Assembly (NCBI GenBank): GCA_049999765.1
Contig: JBNGIQ010004636.1
Coordinates: forward strand, 1-21,562
DNA length: 21,562 nt
Origin: Phaeoceros laevis
Lineage: Eukaryota > Anthocerotophyta > Anthocerotopsida > Notothyladales
Reading direction: 5' to 3'
Position 1 is the first letter of the stretch. Each line of letters begins with the position of its first letter. The notes beneath the pieces are model-generated. The model was not told the origin of the DNA, searched no databases, and was given only the letters and a program-made list of their open reading frames with translations. A program made the translations under genes and the position numbers. Of the stretch, positions 8,480-16,453 are shown piece after piece.

Positions 8480-10669
8480 CTAGTCATCGTCATCCAAGGA
8501 GAAGTCAGGCTCATCAGGCTTGGCTAAAGTTGGGAGGTGACTAGTGAGCTCGGCTGCCCGCATGCTGCGAAGCCTCTGCACTCCTCTCATGCCTTTAGCG
8601 GCAAAGCGGGATGCCAGCATTGCAGCACCCATGCTGCTTGTTTGAAGCCTGTCCCCCCCCTGCATGGCTTCCTGCAAGTAGGCTTCCTCATCCTGCCTTC
8701 GCATAGACGCCAGCCTTCGCCTCTGGTAGCGTCTCCAAGCCGCCTGGATGAAGCAAGCTGCCCAAGTTCTCCAGTGCTGAGAGTAGTACCTGAACGTTAG
8801 TTGCAGCTGCTTGCTATGCAGCCGTCTAAACTGTCCTGCTACGAACTTCAGATCGTCCGCATGAAGTGAGAAGGCTTCTACCTCCACCTGGGCCTTGACT
8901 GTGCGAGTGGAAGACGGCAAAGTCTTGCTGGGCTTAGGGTCTAGAGCCCAGGTGAGGAGTTCTTCGCCACAAAAATCTCCCGGATCCAGCCTTCCAACAT
9001 TCAGAAAGCCAGTTCTACCTCCATTTGTGGTCACGCTCTCCAGATGGCCCCTGATGATGAAAAGCATGCTATTTACAGGATCACCTTCTCGGACAATGTA
9101 GGTGCCCTCTGTGAACAGAGCAGGCTTAAGCCTCTCACACATAGCATCCAGCAGCTGCTCATCCATCTGATCAAACAAAGGCACCCGCCTCACTAGATCA
9201 TAACACAGATGCCTCTTGATGTCTCTGCGAAGATCCAAAGGCAAGCTCTGCAACAGCACATCCTCATCAACTCCCCTCGTTGCCAGCCACCTGTACTGGT
9301 CATACTTCCGCACACGTTCACGAAGTTCAGGAGGTAGCTGTCTGTGCCTCATCCACTGCTCTGTGTCCCTGCGCTTGACTCGCATCTCCTCCGTTCTAAC
9401 AGTTAAGGACTGCAAGTATGTCTGAACGTTTCCAATCAAGAGAGCAAAGAGGATAAGGCCAGAAAGCCCGATGAAAATGGCAAAGAAGACCTCTCCAAGA
9501 AATGTGCTGGTCTCCAAATTCTGTCCCAATGCACCTAGGTTGCGCAACCCCCACCACAGGCAGTAAAAGTACTTCTGCACGAAGTTAGTCTCCGTGTTGA
9601 GGCCATGGGTCAGAGCATCTTGATATATACCAAAATCAAAGAAGTCATTGGTCGTCCCATTGCAGAACGTTACGATGTTGCTGGTGTTCAACCATGCCTG
9701 TCTCTGCTGGTCATTCCTGGTGGAACAGTCTAGGTAAGGGCGACGGCAAGCCGGCTCTTCCTTGCACTGCTTCTGCCAACACGTATCCTGTCGTTCGATA
9801 GACAGCAAATAGTACAATGCGGAGACTACATGGCTTGCGAGAATGTACATCACGAGATTGTAGGCCGCTCCCGCCCATGCTGTCTTCATGACCACCCCCA
9901 CGGTCCTCTGCAGTTCTGCAGTCAGCGGGAAGATCCGGTAAAACCTTGGAAAGTACTGGACAATCACCACTACCCGCAAAGCATTCTTGGTATTGTCTGC
10001 GGTTGCTCCCTTCATGGCCGGAATTACAATCCAAATCACAACCTGAGGCAGGGGCAATACAGCAATCAAGTCCAGCCAGAAATCCCTGGTGAGGTACCGT
10101 TTGGCAATCATCCGGGAATCCACCACAAGCTCACCCCTTCCAAACACGCGGGAAGACGGAGCTATGAACGCAGTCCGAAACTGGAGAAACATATGGATCA
10201 GGTAAAGCGTGTCAGTGATGGTCCGCAGGATAGTCACCACAACTGCTAGGCTGGTCTGGATTTGGATGCAGGTGTCGTTCGACGACACGATTGGTAGGAA
10301 GAGGAAAAGAGGATCGATAAACACCGCACATATGGTGGACACCAGGAACAGCTTATTCCAATTCTGCACAATGTTGCTTCGGGGATCCAAGATTTTGGCC
10401 TTGGCGGCATCATGGTCCTCAGAAAACACCCTCGACACGCTGTGCTTCACCGACTGCCCGAATTTCCAAAGCCCCTGAGAACCCCTCAGCCAGCTCCACC
10501 TGACGGAGCCGCCGGATGACCAACGCATGTTCAACCTCGCACCAGTGTGATCCCTTCCAAATGACCTGTCCGACTCGAGATCACTCTGCTCGTTCTGGAA
10601 TCTCACAAACTTAGTGTTCTCGACTCCCATCGTCCGCGGGGCGGGCCAAGAGCTGGAGTCATGGATCAT
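8480..10669 (-). CDS. CNGC: Cyclic nucleotide-gated ion channel, intronless, 729 aa
   Basis: Plant CNGCs are tetrameric non-selective cation channels, often Ca2+-permeable, in plasma membrane or endomembranes. They are gated by cyclic nucleotides and regulated by calmodulin. The product shows a basic N-terminus (about 1-100), S1 (about 105-126), S2-S3 (about 140-215), an Arg-containing S4 (about 230-250), S5 (about 260-290), a Cys-rich extracellular turret (about 295-340) and a pore helix YFYCLWWGLRNLGALGQNL with the plant filter triplet GQN at 382-384. S6 (about 390-415), a C-linker, and a cyclic nucleotide-binding domain (about 495-605) with the plant signature GDFCGEELLTWALDP follow. An IQ-type calmodulin site FIQAAWRRYQRRR lies at about 640-652, and the acidic tail is EPDFSLDDDD. 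The ATG at 10669 is the first in frame; an in-frame stop lies about 40 nt upstream. The full length is one exon, whereas angiosperm CNGCs usually have several introns, so a retrocopy or lineage intron loss is possible. The frame is intact and all domains are present, so it is probably functional. The subgroup was not determined. Confidence 0.95.
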   Translation of the reverse strand: MIHDSSSWPAPRTMGVENTKFVRFQNEQSDLESDRSFGRDHTGARLNMRWSSGGSVRWSWLRGSQGLWKFGQSVKHSVSRVFSEDHDAAKAKILDPRSNIVQNWNKLFLVSTICAVFIDPLFLFLPIVSSNDTCIQIQTSLAVVVTILRTITDTLYLIHMFLQFRTAFIAPSSRVFGRGELVVDSRMIAKRYLTRDFWLDLIAVLPLPQVVIWIVIPAMKGATADNTKNALRVVVIVQYFPRFYRIFPLTAELQRTVGVVMKTAWAGAAYNLVMYILASHVVSALYYLLSIERQDTCWQKQCKEEPACRRPYLDCSTRNDQQRQAWLNTSNIVTFCNGTTNDFFDFGIYQDALTHGLNTETNFVQKYFYCLWWGLRNLGALGQNLETSTFLGEVFFAIFIGLSGLILFALLIGNVQTYLQSLTVRTEEMRVKRRDTEQWMRHRQLPPELRERVRKYDQYRWLATRGVDEDVLLQSLPLDLRRDIKRHLCYDLVRRVPLFDQMDEQLLDAMCERLKPALFTEGTYIVREGDPVNSMLFIIRGHLESVTTNGGRTGFLNVGRLDPGDFCGEELLTWALDPKPSKTLPSSTRTVKAQVEVEAFSLHADDLKFVAGQFRRLHSKQLQLTFRYYSQHWRTWAACFIQAAWRRYQRRRLASMRRQDEEAYLQEAMQGGDRLQTSSMGAAMLASRFAAKGMRGVQRLRSMRAAELTSHLPTLAKPDEPDFSLDDDD

Positions 10670-10760
10670 ACTGCTCTGTGCCACGACTCCTGTGCCTCCC
10701 AGCCACTCTTACCCTCCTGCGCATCTTGCGGGGTCCCGCTCCCCGCCTCAGATCCAGCTC

Positions 10761-10770
10761 AAACCCTAAC
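10761..10770 (-). promoter_or_regulatory. Telo-box-like motif upstream of CNGC
   Basis: AAACCCTAAC on the plus strand (GTTAGGGTTT on the minus strand) lies about 92 nt upstream of the CNGC start codon. A second related motif, TAGGGTTAGGG, lies at 11218-11228. Telo-boxes are known plant promoter elements bound by Myb-type telobox factors; activity here is inferred from sequence and position only. Confidence 0.4.
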
Positions 10771-11593
10771 CAGATGCTAGCAACAAGAGGGGCAGCTGCT
10801 ACAGCAGCTCACCGGCATCACACAGCAAGGGTGCTGCCACCTCCATCCCTTCCATCCCTTCTCCAAGCTTGCATCTTGCTTTCGCCCAGTTCCACCACGC
10901 CCTCACCTTCAGCCACCTACATTCGTTCCGCTACTAGGACGCCAGGAACCTCGTTGAATCACGGTGCCCACCAGCAGGTGCGCTGTGTCCGCCTCGCTGA
11001 TCGATTTCGCGGCGTCTGGAAAGGGACGACGCGAACGAGAGTGACGAAACAGGACCCGGGCATTGGACTGCAGGAGGCCAGAGGATCTCGGTGGCCAGCA
11101 TCGGAGTGGCCCCGGGTTTTCGGTCAACATGTTGCCCTTCGTGCTTCTTACTGTGTCGTTTAGTCAAATTCCAGCGACCACCGCACAATACATGTGCATT
11201 TGACTGCAGGTCCGAGATAGGGTTAGGGATAGGCGATAGGTCAAAAGACTCAAGGCATTGATAGTCGTGTGCCGCCTTCCGCCGTAAAGCAACAAATTTT
11301 AATGGGGCGAACTTCACTTCACCGTCGTCATTCGCATTTTCGTCTTACCAAAGTAGTTGGCTCAACACCATGAACATCCTACTACTGCTACCAGAGATAC
11401 TTGCTTGGTTAGACTCTAGAGTCTAAAGAAGGACTTAGCCATTGCTGGTAGAGAGGGAAAAATCCAAGCTCTAACCTCTCTTATATAAAGCTTTGCCATT
11501 CTTCTCAAAAAACAATATGGCGCATTGTTCCCTAACTAGTGCCAACTAATGAGAGGCTAAAAGCAGCTCAAAAGACTAACCCTAGATTGCCGG

Positions 11594-11673
11594 AGCGGTG
11601 ACCAAAACCAGAGTGGTGACCAAAACCAGAGTGGTGACCAAAACCAGATTGCCTGAGTGGTGTTTTGGTCACT
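11594..11673. repeat. 18-bp tandem repeat ending in an 11-bp stem hairpin
   Basis: Three units of GAGTGGTGACCAAAACCA begin at 11594, 11612 and 11630; the first has one substitution. The last unit's GTGACCAAAAC (11635-11645) is inverted exactly as GTTTTGGTCAC at 11663-11673, forming an 11-bp stem with a 17-nt loop. No open frame is associated. It could be an edge of a decayed MITE or a simple repeat. Confidence 0.75.
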
Positions 11674-11763
11674 GGTCAAACTTAGGTGTTCTTAAGATTC
11701 TTTTTTGGTTTTTTTTCTAATAAAATTATACTCAAGTTTTCCTATCCAATGAACTATAGTACA

Positions 11764-11993
11764 CACAAATTGATGATCATTACCTTGGGAAATTGTATGA
11801 TAGTTGTGACTTTTCCTCGACCCTGCAATTCATAAAATACTCACTTTTGTGTATGGTTATCTCTTATGTTTTGGTATTCACAAATTGATGATGATTAACT
11901 TGCGAAATTGTATGATAGTTGTGACTTTTCCTCAACCCTGCAATTCATAAAATACTCACTTTTGTGTATGGTCATCTCTTATGTTTTGGTATT
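11764..11993. repeat. 115-bp tandem duplication
   Basis: Copy 1 (11764-11878) and copy 2 (11879-11993) begin with CACAAATTGATGAT and end with ATGTTTTGGTATT. They differ by only a few substitutions, so the duplication is fairly recent. A short further echo (GGCGAACATTTTTGG) follows. The sequence is AT-rich and apparently non-coding. Confidence 0.9.
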
Positions 11994-12826
11994 TTGGCGA
12001 ACATTTTTGGTATTTTTGCGAACATTCTTGACTACTGTGTTATGTATATGTGCTTCCCTAACTCCATGACAAAAACCAGGCAAAAAGAATGAGATTCAGA
12101 CCTTGGTCAAGTATCATTTATGCCATCTTTCCTTCAAAATTCTAAAGTTGGTTAATTCATATGGAAGTTTGTGATTCCATGGCATGGTGCTCAACCAGTC
12201 AACATGCCGGTCATATTTCGTGTAGAAACAAGGGAGGACCCATCCCAAAAACCTATGTACACCCAGCCCTAACCCATATAGGAACTCATAGTTAAAGCAT
12301 GGTTAGAAAGGGCTCTAGAACACTAGCTATAACTATACATAGAAATGATTTTTTAAAATTGTTTTTGACAGATGAGGAAGGTGCCGAAGGGGGCTGCGCC
12401 GTGATGTCTAAAAAAAAAACATGTTTTTTGTAAAAACATTTCACAGATGGACATAATATAACTCTTGAGCCTCAAAATGAGTACAACACTCGGCAATCTG
12501 GGGTTCTGGGGTTAAAGTCTCCGGTTATACGAAAACCCTGGATTCTGCGAGGATAAGAAAGCATAACCTCTCTCTTCGCCACCCGTCGACAGCATTTCAG
12601 GTACTAAAGACCCTCTCAAGTTATCTATCGCGGAGTAAAACCATCTAGCCGTGAAGCGCATCGTTCGTTATGAACGAGTGGCTGTCAGCGCAAATGTCGT
12701 ACTGACCTGCATCCTACAAGCCCATTTTGCGGGACTCATGTCGTACGCGATTTCTTGACAAGGAGATTGAAGGCTTGGTCCTAGCGCCAGGCAGCGTGTG
12801 GTTGATTTTTAGAGGGTTTTGAGAAG

Positions 12827-13805
12827 ATGGCCAGGGCGGTTCCATCTTTTTCGATTTCCTCGCTGCCTCCCCCTGCATTCATTTGCTCCCAAAAGTTGGA
12901 ATCTCTCCGTTGCTTGGGTCCCCAGTCTGCCGTTTCTGCAGGCTGTGCTGTAGCAGCTGAATTTCAACATGGGACACTTCAGACCTGCTCTTCCAGCATG
13001 CGGTCCAGGGGCATTCCAAGGTATAGGTCAGGAAATTCACTGCTGGGACAGAAGCTTAGGACAAGAGTACCACCTCGCCTACGGTCACTTCGGATAATGC
13101 AGGTCACCGCAGTGCAGAGCGACCTCATAAGAGGTTGGTCTATCTCCAAGCGTCGGTCTTACTTTTCTGATGAGCTGCAGGTGTAGCGATTACCTGACCG
13201 TTTTGCAGAGTGCCGAATTGGTTAGAACACAAGTTGATCTGCATTTCTATCTATCTTACAGTGCTTGGTGTCGTTGTCAAAACCGGGAGGGAGGCGTTGG
13301 AGGCTGGATCACGACTTGTTCCTGTATGGACCCTAGCATTTTGCTGAAGGAGCCTCAGTTTTGAATTTCTATTTGTAGGGTTATGCATCTCACACCACAC
13401 TGCGATTTATCCTTTAGGAATCAGTCCCAAGGCCTGCAGCTCAGGCAGGAGTGGCTCTGGCAGGTCTGGTGGTGTTCTCGCTGGTTCTGAAGTCTGTCCT
13501 TTCCACTATCATTTTCTTTCTGGTACGTTTTTCTTCCTTCCAACTGGCAAGCCCAGGTTTTGATGTAGAGATTGGCACAAGGTAGTCGGTTGCCCCAAGA
13601 GGGTCATTGATTCGTGCTACTTTTGGCCTCCAATCTTCTACTGTAGGCGGTTGGAGGAATCGGGTATGTAGCACTGCTCTACTTGAGTAAGGATGGTTCA
13701 AGCTCTAGTGGCGGAACTGGCAGTGGAGCCACCAACGGTACTGCACGCCAGTCTGACTCCGAAGCTTTGGATGAAGCTCGGCGAATAATGGAGAAGTACA
13801 AGTAG
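12827..13805 (+). CDS. Predicted plastid-targeted membrane protein of unknown function, 210 aa
   Basis: Four exons join in frame: 12827-13133, 13262-13323, 13418-13522 and 13647-13805. They give 210 residues ending EARRIMEKYK. The first roughly 90 residues are rich in Ser, Arg and Ala with few acidic residues, as in a chloroplast transit peptide. The mature part reads VLGVVVKTGREALEAGSRL, then ESVPRPAAQAGVALAG, then hydrophobic segments at about 132-147 and 151-172, then a Ser/Gly linker and the charged C-terminus. I recall plant plastid proteins of similar layout (VPRPxAxAGVA plus two membrane spans plus EARRIMEKYK) but cannot attach a confirmed name or role. Location in thylakoid or envelope is inferred. 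Start: first ATG of an open frame with transit-peptide character. Confidence in the gene model is high; function is unknown. Confidence 0.85.
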
Positions 13806-13869
13806 TTCAGAGCTGAAGAAAGGGAGAGGGGGAGAGGAGGAATGGATTCAATAGGCTATGGCGAATTTA

Positions 13870-13951
13870 GAAAGGTGCGCAGCATATTCTCAGTGAAGTA
13901 GCAGAATCTGGAAAGCTGCACAGCATTTTCTCAGTGAAGTAGCAGAATTTG
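13870..13951. repeat. 41-bp tandem duplication in the 3' UTR region
   Basis: Copy 1 starts at 13870 and copy 2 at 13911; both end in AGTGAAGTAGCAGAAT plus three or four bases. They differ at a handful of positions. The duplication begins 65 nt after the stop codon of the plastid-protein gene, so it is likely transcribed. Confidence 0.75.
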
Positions 13952-14317
13952 ACAGTGTATTCGACTAATGTACTGATGGTGGGCATGCAGAGCCAATGAG
14001 AACACGGTTGTTGATGTGGATAGGTGTATCCCATTCCCATAGATTTTTTTTTGTTTTGGTATGAAATTGTAGTAATTACTTACTACTATCCCACCTGGGA
14101 GAGAGAAATCGTTGATTCTCCATCTCCAAGTCGATTGCTCGACCGAGTACCCCGCATTCCCATAGATATCGTGATACTGTTGTCCTTTGGTTTTATGAGA
14201 TAAGGAAGAGAATCACCCATTGGATTTGTACATACTGCTTGCAACAATATTGATGGTGCGAACGTATTGATGGTGCGAACGTCCACCATAGATTGACTTA
14301 GCAGGTCGCATGGTGGC

Positions 14318-14397
14318 GTGCTCAATTCCCTTCTTGTGCTCAATTCCCTTCTTGTGCTCAATTCCCTTCTTGTGGAGTTGTGCTCAATTCCCTTCTT
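14318..14397. repeat. 18-bp tandem array GTGCTCAATTCCCTTCTT
   Basis: Units begin at 14318, 14336, 14354 and 14380. The last is separated from the third by an 8-bp insert GTGGAGTT, which recurs right after the array. The first three spacings are exact. Because 18 is a multiple of 3, an open frame survives with repeats of CSIPFL; this is a consequence of the array, not evidence of a gene. Confidence 0.8.
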
Positions 14398-15004
14398 GTG
14401 GAGTTGGTATAGCGCGGCTCTTTACTACTACTAAGATGTGGATCCTTTACAAATTACTTCCATCTAGTGATCGTTTCTTTTCGCACGCGTTTAATCCTGA
14501 GAGGTAGTACAGGTGGATCTCAGTGCCACGACGAAGCGGGGTGTCACTCCGAAGGCAATCTTGACTGCGAAAGCAATCTTAGTCACGTACAGAAGTGCAG
14601 CTTGCGTGAAAAGTTGCACTCTGGTGGGATGTTGCGTATGTATGGTGATGGCTTTCTTCAATTGGACCTACTTCTTCTTCCTCCCCAAGAGACATCACTC
14701 CATCGTAGACAAGCCCCCAAAAGAGTGCCATACTGCACCATTAGGTGGGGAAGGCATCGTCATCGCCATCAGTAGCGCCTTTTCCAGATGACCTGCACGT
14801 CCTAGGAGATTCAACATGCATGTGTAGTGCTCGATCGTTGGAACCTGCCTTCATGTGGCATAAAAGTAATCTCGCCCTTGCTCCACTAGGCCCACATGAC
14901 TGTGCACACTGTCAGTACAGAGTGAGAAAATTAATAACATCTTGCTATATGCCCTCCAGCCTCATCGTGTCAAGCAAGAAACAAGAACTCACTATCCTAT
15001 GTCC

Positions 15005-15790
15005 TTAGCGGGTGTACCCTGCGGTCAATGCACCCCATGCTGCAATCTCCTTCATAGGCAATGAATCGACTATGCTCTCACACTTCGTATACATATCCTC
15101 CAAGGCAGTGCCCACAGCCACATCAGTTTGAAATCCTCGTTGATACGCATGGAGCTGTTTTCCCAGAGGCAGAGCTGCTACAGATGCACATGCCTGGAGG
15201 AGGCACACATATGTGACGGAATCAGGCGGTGTGAAGCCTTCTTGTTGCATACTACTAAAACTTCAAGGGCTTCCTGACCCTTCCCTGCTGGATATAACCT
15301 GCTATCATGGCGGTCCACTTCACAACGTCCTTCTGAGAATCTGTCAAAACACTCTGCCCATGTGAGCATTCTCTATGCTGCCAACCTTTGCATACATATT
15401 CACCAGCTGGAGCCCATAACAATATCATCTTGCAGTCCTCTTTCTTCTATCTTGTGCATGGAGCTGCTTTCATCACACCTACTTCACCTACACTCGCACA
15501 TGCCTGTAGCAAGCATACAACTGTGACAGAGTCTGGACGGGTGATGCCTTCCTTTCGTCCATAAGCGTGACGTTCATACCCAATTTTGACAGTGAGAGCA
15601 TGAATGCGTCAGCCCAGAGCCAGGTTCTTCTGTGCGATGCACATCTTGAGGACACGATAATAGAGATTGTTACGTACATAGCATCCTCGCTGCACCAGGA
15701 GGTCCAAGGCATCCACAGCGTCAGTGATCTGACCATGCTCACATACTTCTTGCGCATTCGAATTCTGACCTCCAAATCGCCCTCATGCGG
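15005..15790 (-). pseudogene. Broken PLS-type pentatricopeptide repeat (PPR) gene
   Basis: PPR proteins bind organellar RNA for editing and processing. On the minus strand, in order, fragments match typical PPR blocks in different frames. About 15760-15600 gives ITDAVDALDLLVQRG and YYRVLKMCIAQKNLALG. About 15560-15370 gives ITRPDSVTVVCLLQACASVG and then SSLVNMYAKVGSIENA. About 15340-15290 gives TAMIAGYIQQG. 15250-15005 gives DSVTYVCLLQACASVAALPL, QLHAYQRGFQTDVAVGTALE, DMYTKC and WGALTAGYTR, ending at a TAA. Several frameshifts and stops separate the blocks, and the last repeat lacks some residues between MYTKC and VDSLP. No E or DYW domain was seen. It is a short relic, typical of lineages with expanded PPR families. 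Confidence 0.85.
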
Positions 15791-16453
15791 TGCTAACCTG
15801 CCAGAAACTCCTGACGTGGGGTGGATACAGACTCAAGAGGCTACTTCATCCCTGCGTACCCCTTGACTGGCTGCGACTCCATCCAAGGAGGCTTGCGTCG
15901 AGTGTCCTCAGGCTTCGGAGCATGAGGCACTCGACTGGCAACCATGCTGACTCCGGCTGCTGTCCCACCACTGAGTCGGGTCTGAGATTAGAGGCAAATC
16001 GGCCGGCATTGTCGGACCGGTAAGCCCGAAGGCCAGCTGAATGGTCTGGGAGCAAACGGCCGAGAAGAATCTCAAAAATCAGCAACACAAACATGTGACA
16101 GACTACGGCAGCTCGAGTTTATGAAGTGGGCAAATCTTAAAACTTCCTTGGACGCCAGGGGCCGCAATGGGAAGCCGAGGAATGTGTTTGGCCGCACGGC
16201 CAATCCTTCAACTTCAGAAGCTGCTCTCAACACAGAAACTGAGGAAGGACACCAGTGGGTCTCGTTTCTCAGTCTCTGCCACTGGTATCCTTTCTCAGTC
16301 TCCGCGTTCCTAACAAGTTCTGGGCCCATAATCAGCATCACCATCTCTCGAGTTCGGACAGGCGCGCAGCAGTACAGGCTGACAACACATCCTCGGTTCA
16401 CAATTTGCAAGAGAAGTATCAGAAACAGTTTAGTGTTTTTAGGCTGCCCTTCG
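15791..16453. other. Spacer and possible 5' leader upstream of RRP8
   Basis: No conserved protein is visible. From 16121 an in-frame ATG extends the RRP8 frame by 111 codons, but that stretch lacks the Lys/Arg-rich character of the rest and shows near-repeats (TTTCTCAGTCTC twice near 16265-16305), so it is more likely leader sequence. A 228-codon minus-strand open frame across 16072-16758 overlaps RRP8 and looks like a shadow. Confidence 0.5.

Larger units (their letters stand above)
10670..12826. other. Non-coding region between divergent CNGC and plastid-protein genes
   Basis: The CNGC (-) and the plastid-protein gene (+) are transcribed away from each other, so this stretch should hold both promoters and 5' UTRs. 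The part next to CNGC (10670-11160) is C-rich on the plus strand with low-complexity open frames that I do not accept as genes. Positions 11350-12500 are AT-rich and contain an 18-bp tandem repeat with hairpin and a 115-bp tandem duplication. No protein family or RNA gene was recognised. Confidence 0.6.
13806..15004. other. 3' UTR and spacer with small repeats, no accepted gene
   Basis: The start is probably the 3' UTR of the plastid-protein gene and contains a 41-bp tandem duplication. Then follow a 17-bp direct repeat (ATTGATGGTGCGAACGT, near 14250-14282) and an 18-bp array at 14318-14397. At 14513-14791 one open frame follows a splice-acceptor-like TAGTACAG and encodes a hydrophobic stretch ending FFNWTYFFFLPK. 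I recognise no family and see no start codon or partner exon, so I do not call a gene. Confidence 0.5.

Noticed and set aside
8537-10478. Several plus-strand open frames inside the CNGC region
   Set aside because: All are antisense shadows of the intact CNGC coding frame.
10678-11163. 161-codon plus-strand open frame upstream of CNGC
   Set aside because: It starts at a non-ATG codon, is low-complexity in Ser, Pro, Leu and Arg, matches no family and lies over the CNGC leader and promoter.
14318-14397. Possible CRISPR-like array
   Set aside because: The 18-bp units are directly adjacent without unique spacers and lie in a plant nuclear context; it is a simple tandem repeat.
14310-14507. CSIPFL repeat peptide as a coding gene
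   Set aside because: The peptide arises from an 18-bp tandem array (multiple of 3) and has no start context or homologue.
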